Positions 1 to 7,543 of a DNA stretch of 11,140 nucleotides are shown here, piece by piece. The DNA comes from Hyphomonadaceae bacterium (lineage in GTDB: Bacteria; Pseudomonadota; Alphaproteobacteria; Caulobacterales; Aquidulcibacteraceae). A program made the translations under genes and the position numbers. A model generated the notes under the pieces. The model searched no databases. It was not told the DNA's origin and saw only the letters and a list, made by a program, of their open reading frames with translations. Every line of letters starts with the position of its first letter. Position 1 is the stretch's first letter. The stretch is from contig JAEUMU010000177.1 of the NCBI GenBank assembly GCA_016791325.1, forward strand, positions 1-11,140. Reading direction: 5' to 3'.

Positions 1-593
1 TCGCCGCCCATCACCTTCTGCCAGGAATAGGTCACCACATCGCATTTGGCCCAGTCGATCGGCTGGGCGAATGCGGCAGAGGTGGCGTCATTGATCGTGA
101 GGCCCTCACGGTCGGCGGCGATCCAATCGAAATTGGCGATCCGCGCGCCAGCTGTGGTGCCGTTCTGCGTAAAGATGATGTCGGCGTTCTTGCGCGCCTT
201 GGAGAAGTCCGGCAACGCCCCATAAGGACGGCCCACATGCAACGCCGCATCTATCTTGAGCACCTTGGCGTCTGTCACCCACTCCTCGCCGAAGCTCTCC
301 CAGGCGAAAACATCAACCGGGCGCGGCCCCAGCAGCGACCACATCGCCATTTCCATCGCGCCGGTATCGGAGGCGGGAACGATCGCGATCTTGTAATCGC
401 TCGGCACGCGCAGCAGCGCGCGTGTGCGATCAATCGCTTCCTTCAGCTTGCCTTTTCCAAGTTTGGACCGGTGCGAACGTCCAAGCGCCGCAGCTTCAAG
501 CGCGGCGAGGGTCCAGCCAGGGCGTTTTTTGGTGGGGCCCGAAGAGAACCGGGCATCGGCCGGGCGCACGCCCGGCTTGGGGGGAATTGTCAT
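1..593 (-). CDS. serC: Phosphoserine aminotransferase SerC (3' end cut by window edge)
   Basis: PLP-dependent aminotransferase that converts 3-phosphohydroxypyruvate and glutamate to phosphoserine, the second step of serine synthesis in the cytoplasm. The family also serves pyridoxal phosphate synthesis. Translating the minus strand from the ATG at 593 gives 197 residues with no stop. The protein opens with MTIPPKPGVRPADARFSSGP and continues with GRSHRSK (39-44), VPASDTGAMEMAMW (72-85), TQNGTTAG (142-149) and TYSWQKVMGG (188-197), where K193 is the expected PLP lysine. This is the alphaproteobacterial form of SerC. About half of the protein lies beyond the left edge; serA usually follows in this group, but that cannot be seen here. 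The start is supported by GGGAG eight bases upstream of the ATG and by the family's N-terminus. A structured leader lies directly upstream. Confidence 0.95.
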   Translation of the reverse strand, partial: MTIPPKPGVRPADARFSSGPTKKRPGWTLAALEAAALGRSHRSKLGKGKLKEAIDRTRALLRVPSDYKIAIVPASDTGAMEMAMWSLLGPRPVDVFAWESFGEEWVTDAKVLKIDAALHVGRPYGALPDFSKARKNADIIFTQNGTTAGARIANFDWIAADREGLTINDATSAAFAQPIDWAKCDVVTYSWQKVMGG

Positions 594-600
594 CAACTTG

Positions 601-712
601 TCTCCCATCCTCACAGATGGGCGTCCGCCGTTGGGAGCGGATGGCCCATTTCCCACCTGCTCCCATTCGCAGCGCTTTGCAATGCGGCTCTTTCACAGAC
701 CGGATGGGCGGC
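601..712 (-). promoter_or_regulatory. serC leader RNA, candidate cis-regulatory switch over the serC RBS
   Basis: Read on the minus strand, the last hairpin is CCCATC-TGTGAG-GATGGG (616-621 paired with 604-609). Its 3' arm runs into the serC ribosome binding site GGGAG. An alternative hairpin pairs ATGGGC (644-649) with GCCCAT (617-622), then TCCGC (637-641) with GCGGA (624-628), loop TCCCAACG. Both structures use bases 617-621, so they exclude each other: one frees the ribosome binding site, the other hides it. CGCCCATC occurs twice (703-710 and 616-623), and TGGGAGC (659-665) is complementary to GCTCCCA (632-638), giving more options. Rfam describes an alphaproteobacterial serC leader whose final stem overlaps the serC ribosome binding site; I match it by description and position, not by a covariance search. 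The ligand or signal is unknown. Confidence 0.65.
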
Positions 713-736
713 GAAACGCTTGCCGCGCCGGAGCAG

Positions 737-1741
737 CTACTTCCCGCCAGTAACCATGATGCGTGGCGGGGGCGGCCCCTGCGTTTCGGGCGGGGCCGGA
801 TGCGAGGTGGGCGGCGGGGCGGCCTCCAAACCTGGCAACAATGGATCCTCAAAAATCGCCGGCAGCGCGCGTTTGGCGCGCCTCTTCTTCCGACGCGGCG
901 CCTCGGGTTCTTCCGTGCGATTAGCCAAGCGCGCAATCGAAGGATCAAGTTCGCCGCGCAGATAGACTGCAACCTGGCCCAGCAAACGCACGCTCGATAG
1001 CGTTTGAATCGCGCGGACGTAGCCGCCGCGCTTGGACGCCTGAAAGCCCACAACGCTTTCCATGTCGAAGCGATCGCACCAGTACGGCGCCACATCGGCA
1101 AACGCCGATCCCGTCACCGGATCTTCATCGATGCCGACGCCCGGCCCGAAGAAGCGCGAAACGAAGTCATAAGGCTTGCCCTCATCGCCCGGTGCGGTGA
1201 CGATTAGGCAACCCTGGCGCGGCCCGCGAATAATCTGATTGATCGCGGCGACATCGGGTTTGATCTTTTTCAGCGCCTTCTCGTCCTCAAGTACAACGCA
1301 CGCGTACTCACCGGTGAACGCATCGGTGAATTCAGCCACGCCGAGGGCGCGGGCGAGTTCTTGTGGCGGCTCCCAGGGCGTACGCTGGCGCCGCGGCAGA
1401 TCGAGCGTGTATCCTTCCGGCGTGTGGCGAACTATCAAGGCGCCCGCGTGCGTGTCGAACACCACCACCTCAAGCCCTGGGTCGATCTCGCTCAGGAGAA
1501 TGGCCCCGGCCGCGAGCGTTGCGTGTCCGCACAATGGCACCTCGGTGAGCGGCGTGAACCAGCGCAGCTGAAAATTTCCCCTCAATCCGGTCGGCGCGAG
1601 GAAGGCTGTTTCTGAAAGATTATTCTCCGCGGCGATTGCCTGCAGCGTCGCGTCCGGCAACCAACGCTCCAGCGGCACTACGGCCGCCGGGTTTCCCGAG
1701 AAAATGCGATCCGTAAAGGCGTGGACAATCCAGATTTTCAT
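737..1741 (-). CDS. PhzF-family isomerase/epimerase-like protein with C-terminal tail
   Basis: 334-residue protein of the PhzF/diaminopimelate-epimerase fold. Members isomerise or epimerise small metabolites, and the substrate cannot be told from sequence. Visible signatures: HAFTDRIFSGNPAAVV (7-22), NNLSETAFL (40-48) with E44 matching the catalytic Glu of PhzF, FTPLTEVPLCGHATLAAG (62-79) and GIDEDPVTGSAFAD (203-216). The fold ends near residue 265. A further 70 or so residues follow that I do not know from the family: a basic run PRRKKRRAKR (282-291), then a proline-rich stretch to the end. The ATG at 1741 gives the family's standard N-terminus, but no clear Shine-Dalgarno sequence precedes it. 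It lies 119 bases downstream of thiD on the same strand and 143 bases upstream of serC. No phenazine genes are present, so a phenazine role is unlikely. Confidence 0.88.
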   Translation of the reverse strand: MKIWIVHAFTDRIFSGNPAAVVPLERWLPDATLQAIAAENNLSETAFLAPTGLRGNFQLRWFTPLTEVPLCGHATLAAGAILLSEIDPGLEVVVFDTHAGALIVRHTPEGYTLDLPRRQRTPWEPPQELARALGVAEFTDAFTGEYACVVLEDEKALKKIKPDVAAINQIIRGPRQGCLIVTAPGDEGKPYDFVSRFFGPGVGIDEDPVTGSAFADVAPYWCDRFDMESVVGFQASKRGGYVRAIQTLSSVRLLGQVAVYLRGELDPSIARLANRTEEPEAPRRKKRRAKRALPAIFEDPLLPGLEAAPPPTSHPAPPETQGPPPPRIMVTGGK

Positions 1742-1780
1742 GCGCCGTGGGCCAAGTCAGAACGAGCGGACAGGTATGGC

Positions 1781-1804
1781 CGCTGGCGCCCCGGCGCGCC
1801 AGCG
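1781..1804. other. Perfect 9-bp hairpin in the thiD-phzF gap
   Basis: CGCTGGCGC (1781-1789) and GCGCCAGCG (1796-1804) form a perfect stem with a six-base loop. It lies 57 bases past the thiD stop on the minus strand. No U-tract follows on either strand, so it is a weak terminator candidate at best; it may be a generic GC-rich palindrome. Confidence 0.35.
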
Positions 1805-1860
1805 CCATCGCCGGTTAAGCGTGAACGCGGCTCGCGCAGGAGGCGAATTTCGTCTGCCGG

Positions 1861-2673
1861 CTACCGGCGCACCAGCCGCCAATTGTGACCCAACGGCTGG
1901 TGGCCCTGCCCGAAACCCGGCGCAGCGCGGATCGCCTCCATGAGATAAATACGCGCATTTTCAACTGCGGCTTCTATGCCGGCGCCCAAAGCCATATGCG
2001 CGGCGATCGCTGACGCAAGCGTACAGCCTGTGCCGTGAGTGGCGCGCGTATGAATGCGCGGGCTCTCAAACACCCGATAGCCTTCGTTGGTGAGCAACAC
2101 GTCGCGTACGGTATCGCCCTCGATGTGCCCTCCCTTCACTAGGGCGGTGAAGGCGCCAATTTTCTCAACCAGAATCTCGGCGGCGTTGATCTGGCCATCG
2201 AGATCGCGCACTGGCACGCCAGTCAGTGCCTCAGCCTCTGGCGCATTTGGCGTGACAATGGCCGCGACCGGCATGAGTTCGTCGCGGATCACCGCGACAG
2301 CCTCTTGCGCCAGGAGCGCCGCACCGCCCTTCGCCACCATCACGGGATCGAGCACGAGCGGTACGCCGTGGCCCACGGCATACCAAGCCTCAGTCACCGC
2401 GCGCACATGCGCCGCCGCGCCGAGCATCCCAAGCTTCCAGACATCAGCCCCCAGATCGCCCATCACCGCCTCGATCTGCTCGCGTACGATGTCCGCCGGC
2501 ACGGCATGGACGTTGCTCACGCCCAAAGTGTTCTGCACGGTGACCGCCGTCACCGCCGTCATGGCGAAGCCGCCCAAGGCCGCCACGGTCTTGATATCTG
2601 CCTGGATACCCGCCCCGCCGCCGGAATCGGAACCGGCTATGATCAGCACGCGGCCTTTGTTCTCTACGCTCAT
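1861..2673 (-). CDS. thiD: Hydroxymethylpyrimidine/phosphomethylpyrimidine kinase ThiD
   Basis: Cytoplasmic kinase that phosphorylates 4-amino-5-hydroxymethyl-2-methylpyrimidine and then its monophosphate, giving the pyrimidine half of thiamine. The 270 residues match the usual length. Ribokinase-fold signatures are present: IIAGSDSGGGAGIQADIKT (11-29), the DPVMVAKGG segment (109-117), TPNAPEAEALTG (141-152), VKGGH (179-183) and the anion-hole motif THGTGCTLASAIAAH (212-226), with C217 at the position of the conserved cysteine in ThiD. The start MSVENKGRVL fits the family. It begins 14 bases after the folP stop and is probably read from the folP transcript. No other thiamine gene and no TPP riboswitch is visible in the window, so this copy may serve salvage or be unlinked from the rest of the pathway. 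Confidence 0.95.
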   Translation of the reverse strand: MSVENKGRVLIIAGSDSGGGAGIQADIKTVAALGGFAMTAVTAVTVQNTLGVSNVHAVPADIVREQIEAVMGDLGADVWKLGMLGAAAHVRAVTEAWYAVGHGVPLVLDPVMVAKGGAALLAQEAVAVIRDELMPVAAIVTPNAPEAEALTGVPVRDLDGQINAAEILVEKIGAFTALVKGGHIEGDTVRDVLLTNEGYRVFESPRIHTRATHGTGCTLASAIAAHMALGAGIEAAVENARIYLMEAIRAAPGFGQGHQPLGHNWRLVRR

Positions 2674-2687
2674 GGGAGCGGCATACG

Positions 2688-3515
2688 CTAGGCGCTAATT
2701 GCGCGCCAGACTCTCAGCGCTTGCACCGTTTCAGCGACATCATGCACCCGCACCATGGCCGCGCCATTCTGCGTCGCCGCGAGCGCAGCTGCAATTGAGC
2801 CGCCGAGCCTATCGGCGCCGGCATCACGCGCGCTTTCGTCCAACGCGGCGATGAAACGCTTACGCGAGGCCCCTATCAAAACCGGCCTTCCCGTCTCCGC
2901 CGCGATCCGCCCGACATTGCGCAGGAGGGTCAGATTGTGCGCCAACGTCTTGCCAAAGCCGACACCTGGATCAACCCAAATGTCGCGCACGCCTATCTCC
3001 TCCGCCGCCGCTATGCGTTCTTTCAGGAAGAGGATTACCTCGGCTGTCACGTCTTCGTAGCTTGGAGCGCGCTGCATAGTGCGAGGTTCGCCCTGCATAT
3101 GCATAAGGATCACCGGCCGGTTCAGCGCTGCGGCGGTTTCAAGCGCGCCGGGCTGCGTCAATGCGGCGACATCGTTCCAAATACTGGCGCCGGCAGCCAC
3201 CGCCGCGGCGGCGACCTGCGGCTTCATTGTATCAACCGAGATGGGCGCCCGGGTCGCCGCGCTCAAGGCGGCGATAACCGGGACTATGCGCGCACATTCC
3301 TCATGTGCATCCACAGGCGACGCCCCTGGGCGTGTGGATTCGCCGCCGACATCAATAATGTCAGCGCCCGCCTCCAGCATCGCCAAACCGTGCCGCGCAG
3401 CGCCACCCTCCGACCAGCGGCCGCCGTCTGAGAAAGAATCCGGCGTAAGGTTCAGCACGCCCATCACATAAGGCCCGCCCGCGAGCCGCGGCGGCGGCAG
3501 GACAAAATCCGTCAT
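2688..3515 (-). CDS. folP: Dihydropteroate synthase FolP
   Basis: Condenses 7,8-dihydropterin pyrophosphate with p-aminobenzoate to give dihydropteroate in folate synthesis; it is the sulfonamide target. With the ATG at 3515 it has 275 residues, a normal length. Signatures in order: VMGVLNLTPDSFSDGG (17-32), IIDVGGESTRPGA (53-65), SVDT (93-96), WNDVAAL (113-119), DPGVGFGKT (182-190), the substrate-binding GASRKRF (215-221) and RVHDV (256-260). The reading frame is open to a TTG at 3605, with an ATG at 3548 that has a GAG about seven bases upstream. I chose 3515 because its N-terminus aligns with the family. The start is the least certain part. No sulfonamide-resistance insertion is evident. 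thiD follows after 14 bases, suggesting a two-gene unit. Confidence 0.94.
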   Translation of the reverse strand: MTDFVLPPPRLAGGPYVMGVLNLTPDSFSDGGRWSEGGAARHGLAMLEAGADIIDVGGESTRPGASPVDAHEECARIVPVIAALSAATRAPISVDTMKPQVAAAAVAAGASIWNDVAALTQPGALETAAALNRPVILMHMQGEPRTMQRAPSYEDVTAEVILFLKERIAAAEEIGVRDIWVDPGVGFGKTLAHNLTLLRNVGRIAAETGRPVLIGASRKRFIAALDESARDAGADRLGGSIAAALAATQNGAAMVRVHDVAETVQALRVWRAISA

Positions 3516-3633
3516 GGGCGGCGGCGATGACAAAGGGTTAGACACCATGCAAGCTCGGCACACAGGCCGCGTGGAAACGTCGCGTTCACCCATCCACCGC
3601 AACAAGTCCAGTCTGAAACGACTATGACGCCGT

Positions 3634-3639
3634 TACAAT
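3634..3639 (+). promoter_or_regulatory. Candidate -10 box for the NUDIX-gloA unit
   Basis: TACAAT lies 22 bases upstream of the NUDIX start codon in the 146-base gap between divergent folP and the NUDIX gene. It matches TATAAT in five of six positions and stands out in GC-rich sequence. No good -35 box is found 16-18 bases upstream. I see nothing else convincing in this gap. Confidence 0.35.
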
Positions 3640-3661
3640 CCTTGCGCCGCCGGCCGCATCC

Positions 3662-4135
3662 ATGAGCGAGATGCGCCTTCGCCTCGCACCTGTTCTGACA
3701 CCGTTTTTCCGCGCCTGGTGGCGCTTGCGGCGGCCTATGACGCTGGGTGTGCGCGCGCTCGTCTGCGACAGCGAAGGCCGCGTGCTGCTGGTGCGCCACG
3801 GCTACGCTCACGGCTGGCATCTGCCCGGTGGCGGCGTTGAGCACGGCGAAACCGCAATTGAAGCTGTGGTGCGCGAAGCGGCGGAGGAAGGCGGCGCAAA
3901 AGCCGTCGGAACACCCGAACTGCTCGGGTTTTACGCCAATCACGCCAATTTCCCGAACGATCACATCGCCTTCTATCGCATCGCCACATGGCGACCTTGC
4001 GATCCGCAGGGCGGGTTTGAAATCGCCGAACGCGGCTTCTTCGATCCGGGCGCCCCGCCTGAGGGCGCGACGCCTGGCACCGTGCGCCGGCTGCGTGAGG
4101 TTTTCGCCGGCGCGCCGCGCAGCGCTTCATGGTAG
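3662..4135 (+). CDS. NUDIX hydrolase
   Basis: 157-residue cytoplasmic NUDIX hydrolase, which cleaves a nucleoside diphosphate linked to another moiety; the substrate is not predictable. The full NUDIX box runs from G57 to A79: G57, then E63, then R71-E72-A73-A74-E75-E76-G77-G78-A79, in the canonical G-x5-E-x7-REUxEExGU spacing, so the Mg-binding glutamates are intact. An N-terminal RPMTLGVRALVCDSEGRVLL (24-43) precedes it, common in MutT-like members. The 25 residues before that are basic and hydrophobic (FFRAWWRLRR, 15-24) and may be a membrane-near helix, although no signal peptide is evident. No clear Shine-Dalgarno sequence precedes the ATG, and ATG at 3671 is an alternative. gloA begins 24 bases after the stop, so the two are probably cotranscribed, perhaps as a metabolite-damage pair. 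Confidence 0.88.
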   Translation: MSEMRLRLAPVLTPFFRAWWRLRRPMTLGVRALVCDSEGRVLLVRHGYAHGWHLPGGGVEHGETAIEAVVREAAEEGGAKAVGTPELLGFYANHANFPNDHIAFYRIATWRPCDPQGGFEIAERGFFDPGAPPEGATPGTVRRLREVFAGAPRSASW

Positions 4136-4159
4136 AGCCCAAATGAAGGAGCCCGCTCT

Positions 4160-4600
4160 ATGCGCTATCTACACACCATGATCCGCGTCGGCGATTTGGA
4201 CGCGGCGTTGGACTTCTTTTGCAACAAGCTTGGCCTTGTCGAAACGCGGCGGATGGAGAACGCGGGCGGGCGATTCACGCTCATCTTTCTAGCCGCGCCC
4301 GACGATGTCGCCGCCGCGCAAGACAAACATGCGCCAGAAGTGGAACTTACCTACAATTGGGATGAGCATGAGTATGGCGGTGGGCGCAATTTTGGCCATC
4401 TCGCCTATCGTGTGCGTGACATCTACGCCGCTTGCCAAAGACTCTTGGATGGCGGCGTCGTGATCAACCGGCCGCCGCGTGATGGGCGCATGGCGTTCGT
4501 GCGTTCGCCCGACGGCATATCGATCGAACTGCTGCAGGAAGGCGCTGCACTCCCGCCGGCGGAGCCTTGGGCGTCGATGCCGAACACTGGCAGTTGGTGA
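4160..4600 (+). CDS. gloA: Lactoylglutathione lyase (glyoxalase I)
   Basis: Isomerises the hemithioacetal of methylglyoxal and glutathione to S-lactoylglutathione, detoxifying methylglyoxal in the cytoplasm. The 146 residues begin [20 protein letters not shown], near-identical in style to E. coli GloA. All four metal ligands are in place: H5, E62 in VELTYNW, H80 in FGHLAYRV and E123 in [10 protein letters not shown]. The length and lack of the eukaryotic insertions fit the Ni/Co-activated bacterial class; that is family inference. AAGGAG sits eight bases upstream of the ATG, a good ribosome binding site. The protein has a few extra residues between the first and second ligands ([18 protein letters not shown], 32-49) compared with E. 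coli. It follows the NUDIX gene by 24 bases and ends just before a hairpin shared with the convergent gene. Confidence 0.95.
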   Translation: MRYLHTMIRVGDLDAALDFFCNKLGLVETRRMENAGGRFTLIFLAAPDDVAAAQDKHAPEVELTYNWDEHEYGGGRNFGHLAYRVRDIYAACQRLLDGGVVINRPPRDGRMAFVRSPDGISIELLQEGAALPPAEPWASMPNTGSW

Positions 4601-4607
4601 AACGGAA

Positions 4608-4633
4608 ATGGCCGCGCCTTTCGGCGCGGCCAT
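4608..4633. terminator. Bidirectional intrinsic terminator candidate between convergent genes
   Basis: ATGGCCGCGCC (4608-4618) and GGCGCGGCCAT (4623-4633) form a perfect 11-bp stem with loop TTTC. It lies 7 bases after gloA and 23 bases past the end of the convergent secreted-protein gene. The plus strand has no U-tract after it. The minus strand continues TTCCGTTTC, a weak U-rich tail, so termination may be better for the leftward gene. Confidence 0.7.
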
Positions 4634-4656
4634 GCCCTCAGCACCCTGAGCGCTTA

Positions 4657-5568
4657 TTATTGGCTTTCGACTTCTGAAACGTGCAGCGTCGATTGCTGCA
4701 ACTGGCCGGCGGCATATGTGCCGACCCAAACGTCGTACTGGCCCGATACTGGCGAGACAAATCGAACGGAGGGATTCAGCCCTTGTTCGCCTCCGTCATC
4801 ATCGCAAACCCAATTGTCATGCGGGTCGTTGATGACAAGCGTGGTATCCGCCCCGGAATTGACCGAGAAAATCAACGGAAGCTGACCGCTGCCTGCAGTC
4901 CAGTTCACGCGATAGTCCGGCGCGCGCGCAATCGAACCCACGCAGCCAGGAACGCCGAGCGCCCGCGCGTCAAGCTCGCCGCCCGCGAGAATGTCAATCG
5001 TGTGCGGATCCGGCAAGAAGCCCGAGACCAGATCAACAGCACCATAGGTTGGATCGAGTTGCCAATCCGGCAGCCCGCCCGCCGTCTGGTCACCGCCGGC
5101 GCCAATCTCGGAAATGTTCACCACTGCCGGAACGGAATCGCCCCCGAAAACACCAACGAAAATTTGGTAACGGCCGGAGCGCGGGTTCGAGAACGAGACG
5201 GCAGGGTTCAGGCCGTTGGAATCGTCATTGCAAGTCCATTGGCCATTCGGCGCACGAACCGCAAGCACGGCATCGCCGTCGGAAGCCGCAGAAATGTAGA
5301 GAGTCGGCCACTCGGCATTGGCGCGATAGTTCAGGGTGAACGAAGCACGCTGCGGAATGCTGCCCACGCAGGATTCACCAAGCGTGCTCGCATCCACCGG
5401 CCCGCCCGCCGTCACTGACACCACGTAAGGATCAGGCGTGAAACCGGCGTTGAGCGTGACGCGGCCAAAAGTGCCTTCGCCTGACGTGTTCACGCGCTGC
5501 GCGTAAGCCGGCGCCGCTGCGACAGCAAGCGCGGCGGCGGCGACCGCAGCTTTCATAAGCGTATTCAT
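4657..5568 (-). CDS. Secreted protein of two tandem beta-rich repeats, function unknown
   Basis: 303 residues starting with a clear Sec signal peptide: MNTLMKAAVAAAALAVAAAP followed by AYA-Q, so cleavage is expected after residue 23 and export to the periplasm or beyond. The mature part is an internal duplication, roughly 33-155 and 174-300. Each copy has TxGxVxLxxGFxPDP, a first cysteine in CVGSI (C67, C209), a second in WxCxDD (C113, C255), then GLNPxVxF and SGxYxxxVGxxxxG. One disulfide per repeat is likely. The acidic DD/DDD next to GLNP suggests metal binding and the layout recalls pre-peptidase C-terminal (PPC-like) domains, but that link is a guess; no protease domain is attached. A GAGGGG ribosome binding site lies about eight bases upstream of the ATG. 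It is 87 bases downstream of mutL. I cannot name a function. Confidence 0.9.
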   Translation of the reverse strand: MNTLMKAAVAAAALAVAAAPAYAQRVNTSGEGTFGRVTLNAGFTPDPYVVSVTAGGPVDASTLGESCVGSIPQRASFTLNYRANAEWPTLYISAASDGDAVLAVRAPNGQWTCNDDSNGLNPAVSFSNPRSGRYQIFVGVFGGDSVPAVVNISEIGAGGDQTAGGLPDWQLDPTYGAVDLVSGFLPDPHTIDILAGGELDARALGVPGCVGSIARAPDYRVNWTAGSGQLPLIFSVNSGADTTLVINDPHDNWVCDDDGGEQGLNPSVRFVSPVSGQYDVWVGTYAAGQLQQSTLHVSEVESQ

Positions 5569-5624
5569 TGGCTTCCCCTCTCGAGTGACCTCGCGGGGCG
5601 CATCTTCTCCCCCGGCGGGCGGAA

Positions 5625-5645
5625 GGCAAGCGAAATGCTTGAGCC
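5625..5645 (-). terminator. Weak hairpin after mutL
   Basis: On the minus strand, CAAGC-ATTTC-GCTTG (bases 5641-5627) forms a 5-bp stem that can be extended by GG/CC across a two-base bulge. It starts about 11 bases after the mutL stop. Only a short pyrimidine run follows, so this is a weak terminator candidate. Confidence 0.3.
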
Positions 5646-5655
5646 GAGGGCCTTT

Positions 5656-7509
5656 TTAGCGCCGGCCAAACAACCTCTCGATGTCGGCCAGCTTCAATTC
5701 GACATAAGTGGGGCGGCCGTGATTGCACTGGCCGGAGAACGGCGTTGCCTCCATTTGGCGCAGCAGGGCGTTCATCTCCTCCCCCGTCAGGCGCCGCCCG
5801 GCGCGGACGCTGCCGCGGCACGCCATCGACGAGCACACCTCCTCCAACCGCTCTTTCAGCGCATGCGCCTCGCCAAGCTCAGCGATGTCGTCCACCAAAT
5901 CCCGCAGCAGCCCCGCAGCGTCCACATGGCCCAAGAGCGCCGGCGTTTCACGCACCAGCACAGCCCCCGGGCCGAACGGTTCAATCACCAAGCCGAGCTG
6001 CGCGAGCTCTTCCGCGCGCCCTGCGATCGCTTCCGCCTCAGCCGCGTCGAGTTCCACCACTTCCGGGATGAGCAAAGCTTGCCGGCGGACGCCGCCATTC
6101 GCCAGCATCTGCTTCATTCGCTCATAGACCAGCCGTTCATGAGCGGCGTGCTGATCCACGATCACAATGCCATCCTCAGTCTGGGCGACGATGTAGGTTT
6201 CGTGAATCTGCGCACGCGCCGCGCCAAGCGGAAAATACTGCGCCGCCGCGTCGTCATGCTCGTCGGCGGGCATAGTCAGCGCATTCATGGGGGCAGAATG
6301 CGCTTCCGTAGCGCCAGCCTCCGCAAACAACGGCGCTGACTCGACACGCGCCGACGGCATGACGAAATCGCCGGGCGCGAGCCGTTCTTCAGCCGCCATC
6401 CAGGGCCTCAGCGCCGGCTGCGGCGCCTCATAGGCGCGAACGGCCGAAAGTGCGTTCTGCGCCGTGGATGTGGACGCTCGGTGCCCTGCCCCCGCCAAAG
6501 CGTGCGAAAGCGCCCCAACGATCAAACCACGAACCAGAACAGAATCCCGAAACCGCACCTCGGTTTTTGCCGGATGCACGTTCACGTCCACATCACTGGC
6601 GGGCAGATCAAGGAAAAGCGCCACCACGGGGTGGCGATCCCGCGCCAGCAAATCTTGGTAGGCCGCCCGAACGGCCCCAACGATGAGCTTATCCTTCACT
6701 GGCCGGCCGTTGACGAAGAGATGCTGATGCTCACGCGTGCCACGATGAAGCGTGGGCAAGCCGGCGAAACCCGAGAGCCTTGCATCACCGCGTGTTTGAT
6801 CCAGGATGATGCAATTGGGCGCGAAATCGGCTCCCAAGATAGCCGCAAGCCGCGCACGCCGGCCTTCGTTCTGCGGATCGCCCTCCGCCGGTAGGCGCAA
6901 CGAAACACGCCCATCGTGCTGCAGCGTGAACGCAACATCCGGACGCGCCATCGCCAAGCGCTTCATTACATCGCTGATGGCTATCATCTCGGAGCGTTCG
7001 GAGCGCATGAACTTCAGACGCGCTGGGGTGGCGTAGAACAAGTCGCGCACTTCAACGCGCGCGCCGCTTTCGCTCAATGCCGCCCAAGCCGCCGGACGCG
7101 GCGCCTGCAATGCGCCGCCCTCGACCTCAATGCCCCACGCGTCGCTTTCGCCGCGCGCGCGAGAGGTGATCGAAAGCCGCGCGACCGCACCAATAGAGGG
7201 CAGCGCCTCACCACGAAAGCCCATGGTGTGGATGTTCAGAAGATCTACATCCCCGCCCGGGGCTGGGCTCAACTTGGACGTGGCGTGACGCTCCACCGCG
7301 AGCGCGAGTTCCTCGCGCGGGATGCCGCCGCCATCGTCTTCCACCGCGATCAGGCCAAGGCCGCCGCGCTCTATGCGCACATCAACGCGACGCGCACCGG
7401 CGTCGAGCGCATTTTCGACCAATTCCTTCACCGCAGCGGCGGGGCGTTCGATCACCTCGCCTGCGGCGATACGGTTTACGGCTTCAGGTGGGAGGCGGCG
7501 GATGGGCAT
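5656..7509 (-). CDS. mutL: DNA mismatch repair protein MutL (endonuclease type)
   Basis: GHKL-ATPase that links MutS mismatch recognition to strand incision. From the ATG at 7509 it has 617 residues and starts [20 protein letters not shown], the family N-terminus. The frame is open a further 86 codons upstream, but those are not MutL-like and run into the divergent gene. ATPase motifs: [11 protein letters not shown] (29-39), DDGGGI (58-63), GFRGEAL (97-103). A loose Ala-rich linker spans about 345-425. The C-terminal domain has [12 protein letters not shown] (452-463), matching the DQHA-x2-E-x4-E nuclease motif, QALLIP (477-482) resembling the beta-clamp-binding motif, ACR (563-565), CNHGRP (595-600) and a final FGR. 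It is therefore the self-nicking type found in bacteria without MutH. No good Shine-Dalgarno sequence is seen. It is divergent from the LOG gene with only 34 bases between starts. Confidence 0.96.
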   Translation of the reverse strand: MPIRRLPPEAVNRIAAGEVIERPAAAVKELVENALDAGARRVDVRIERGGLGLIAVEDDGGGIPREELALAVERHATSKLSPAPGGDVDLLNIHTMGFRGEALPSIGAVARLSITSRARGESDAWGIEVEGGALQAPRPAAWAALSESGARVEVRDLFYATPARLKFMRSERSEMIAISDVMKRLAMARPDVAFTLQHDGRVSLRLPAEGDPQNEGRRARLAAILGADFAPNCIILDQTRGDARLSGFAGLPTLHRGTREHQHLFVNGRPVKDKLIVGAVRAAYQDLLARDRHPVVALFLDLPASDVDVNVHPAKTEVRFRDSVLVRGLIVGALSHALAGAGHRASTSTAQNALSAVRAYEAPQPALRPWMAAEERLAPGDFVMPSARVESAPLFAEAGATEAHSAPMNALTMPADEHDDAAAQYFPLGAARAQIHETYIVAQTEDGIVIVDQHAAHERLVYERMKQMLANGGVRRQALLIPEVVELDAAEAEAIAGRAEELAQLGLVIEPFGPGAVLVRETPALLGHVDAAGLLRDLVDDIAELGEAHALKERLEEVCSSMACRGSVRAGRRLTGEEMNALLRQMEATPFSGQCNHGRPTYVELKLADIERLFGRR

Positions 7510-7543
7510 TGCGATTCGGCGTCGAAAGGCCAAGCATAGCAGC

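Noticed and set aside
237..1000. Long plus-strand frames across serC, its leader and phzF
   Set aside because: They cross the serC start and leader, lack ribosome binding sites and encode Arg/Gly-rich low-complexity products; the minus-strand genes are unmistakable.
3516..3605. N-terminal extension of FolP to a TTG start
   Set aside because: The extra residues do not resemble FolP and the internal ATG gives a standard start; an ATG at 3548 remains possible.
4681..5418. 245-codon open frame on the plus strand opposite the secreted-protein gene
   Set aside because: It is antisense to a gene with a signal peptide and a clear internal repeat; its own product is Arg-rich with no recognisable motif, typical of a shadow frame in GC-rich DNA.
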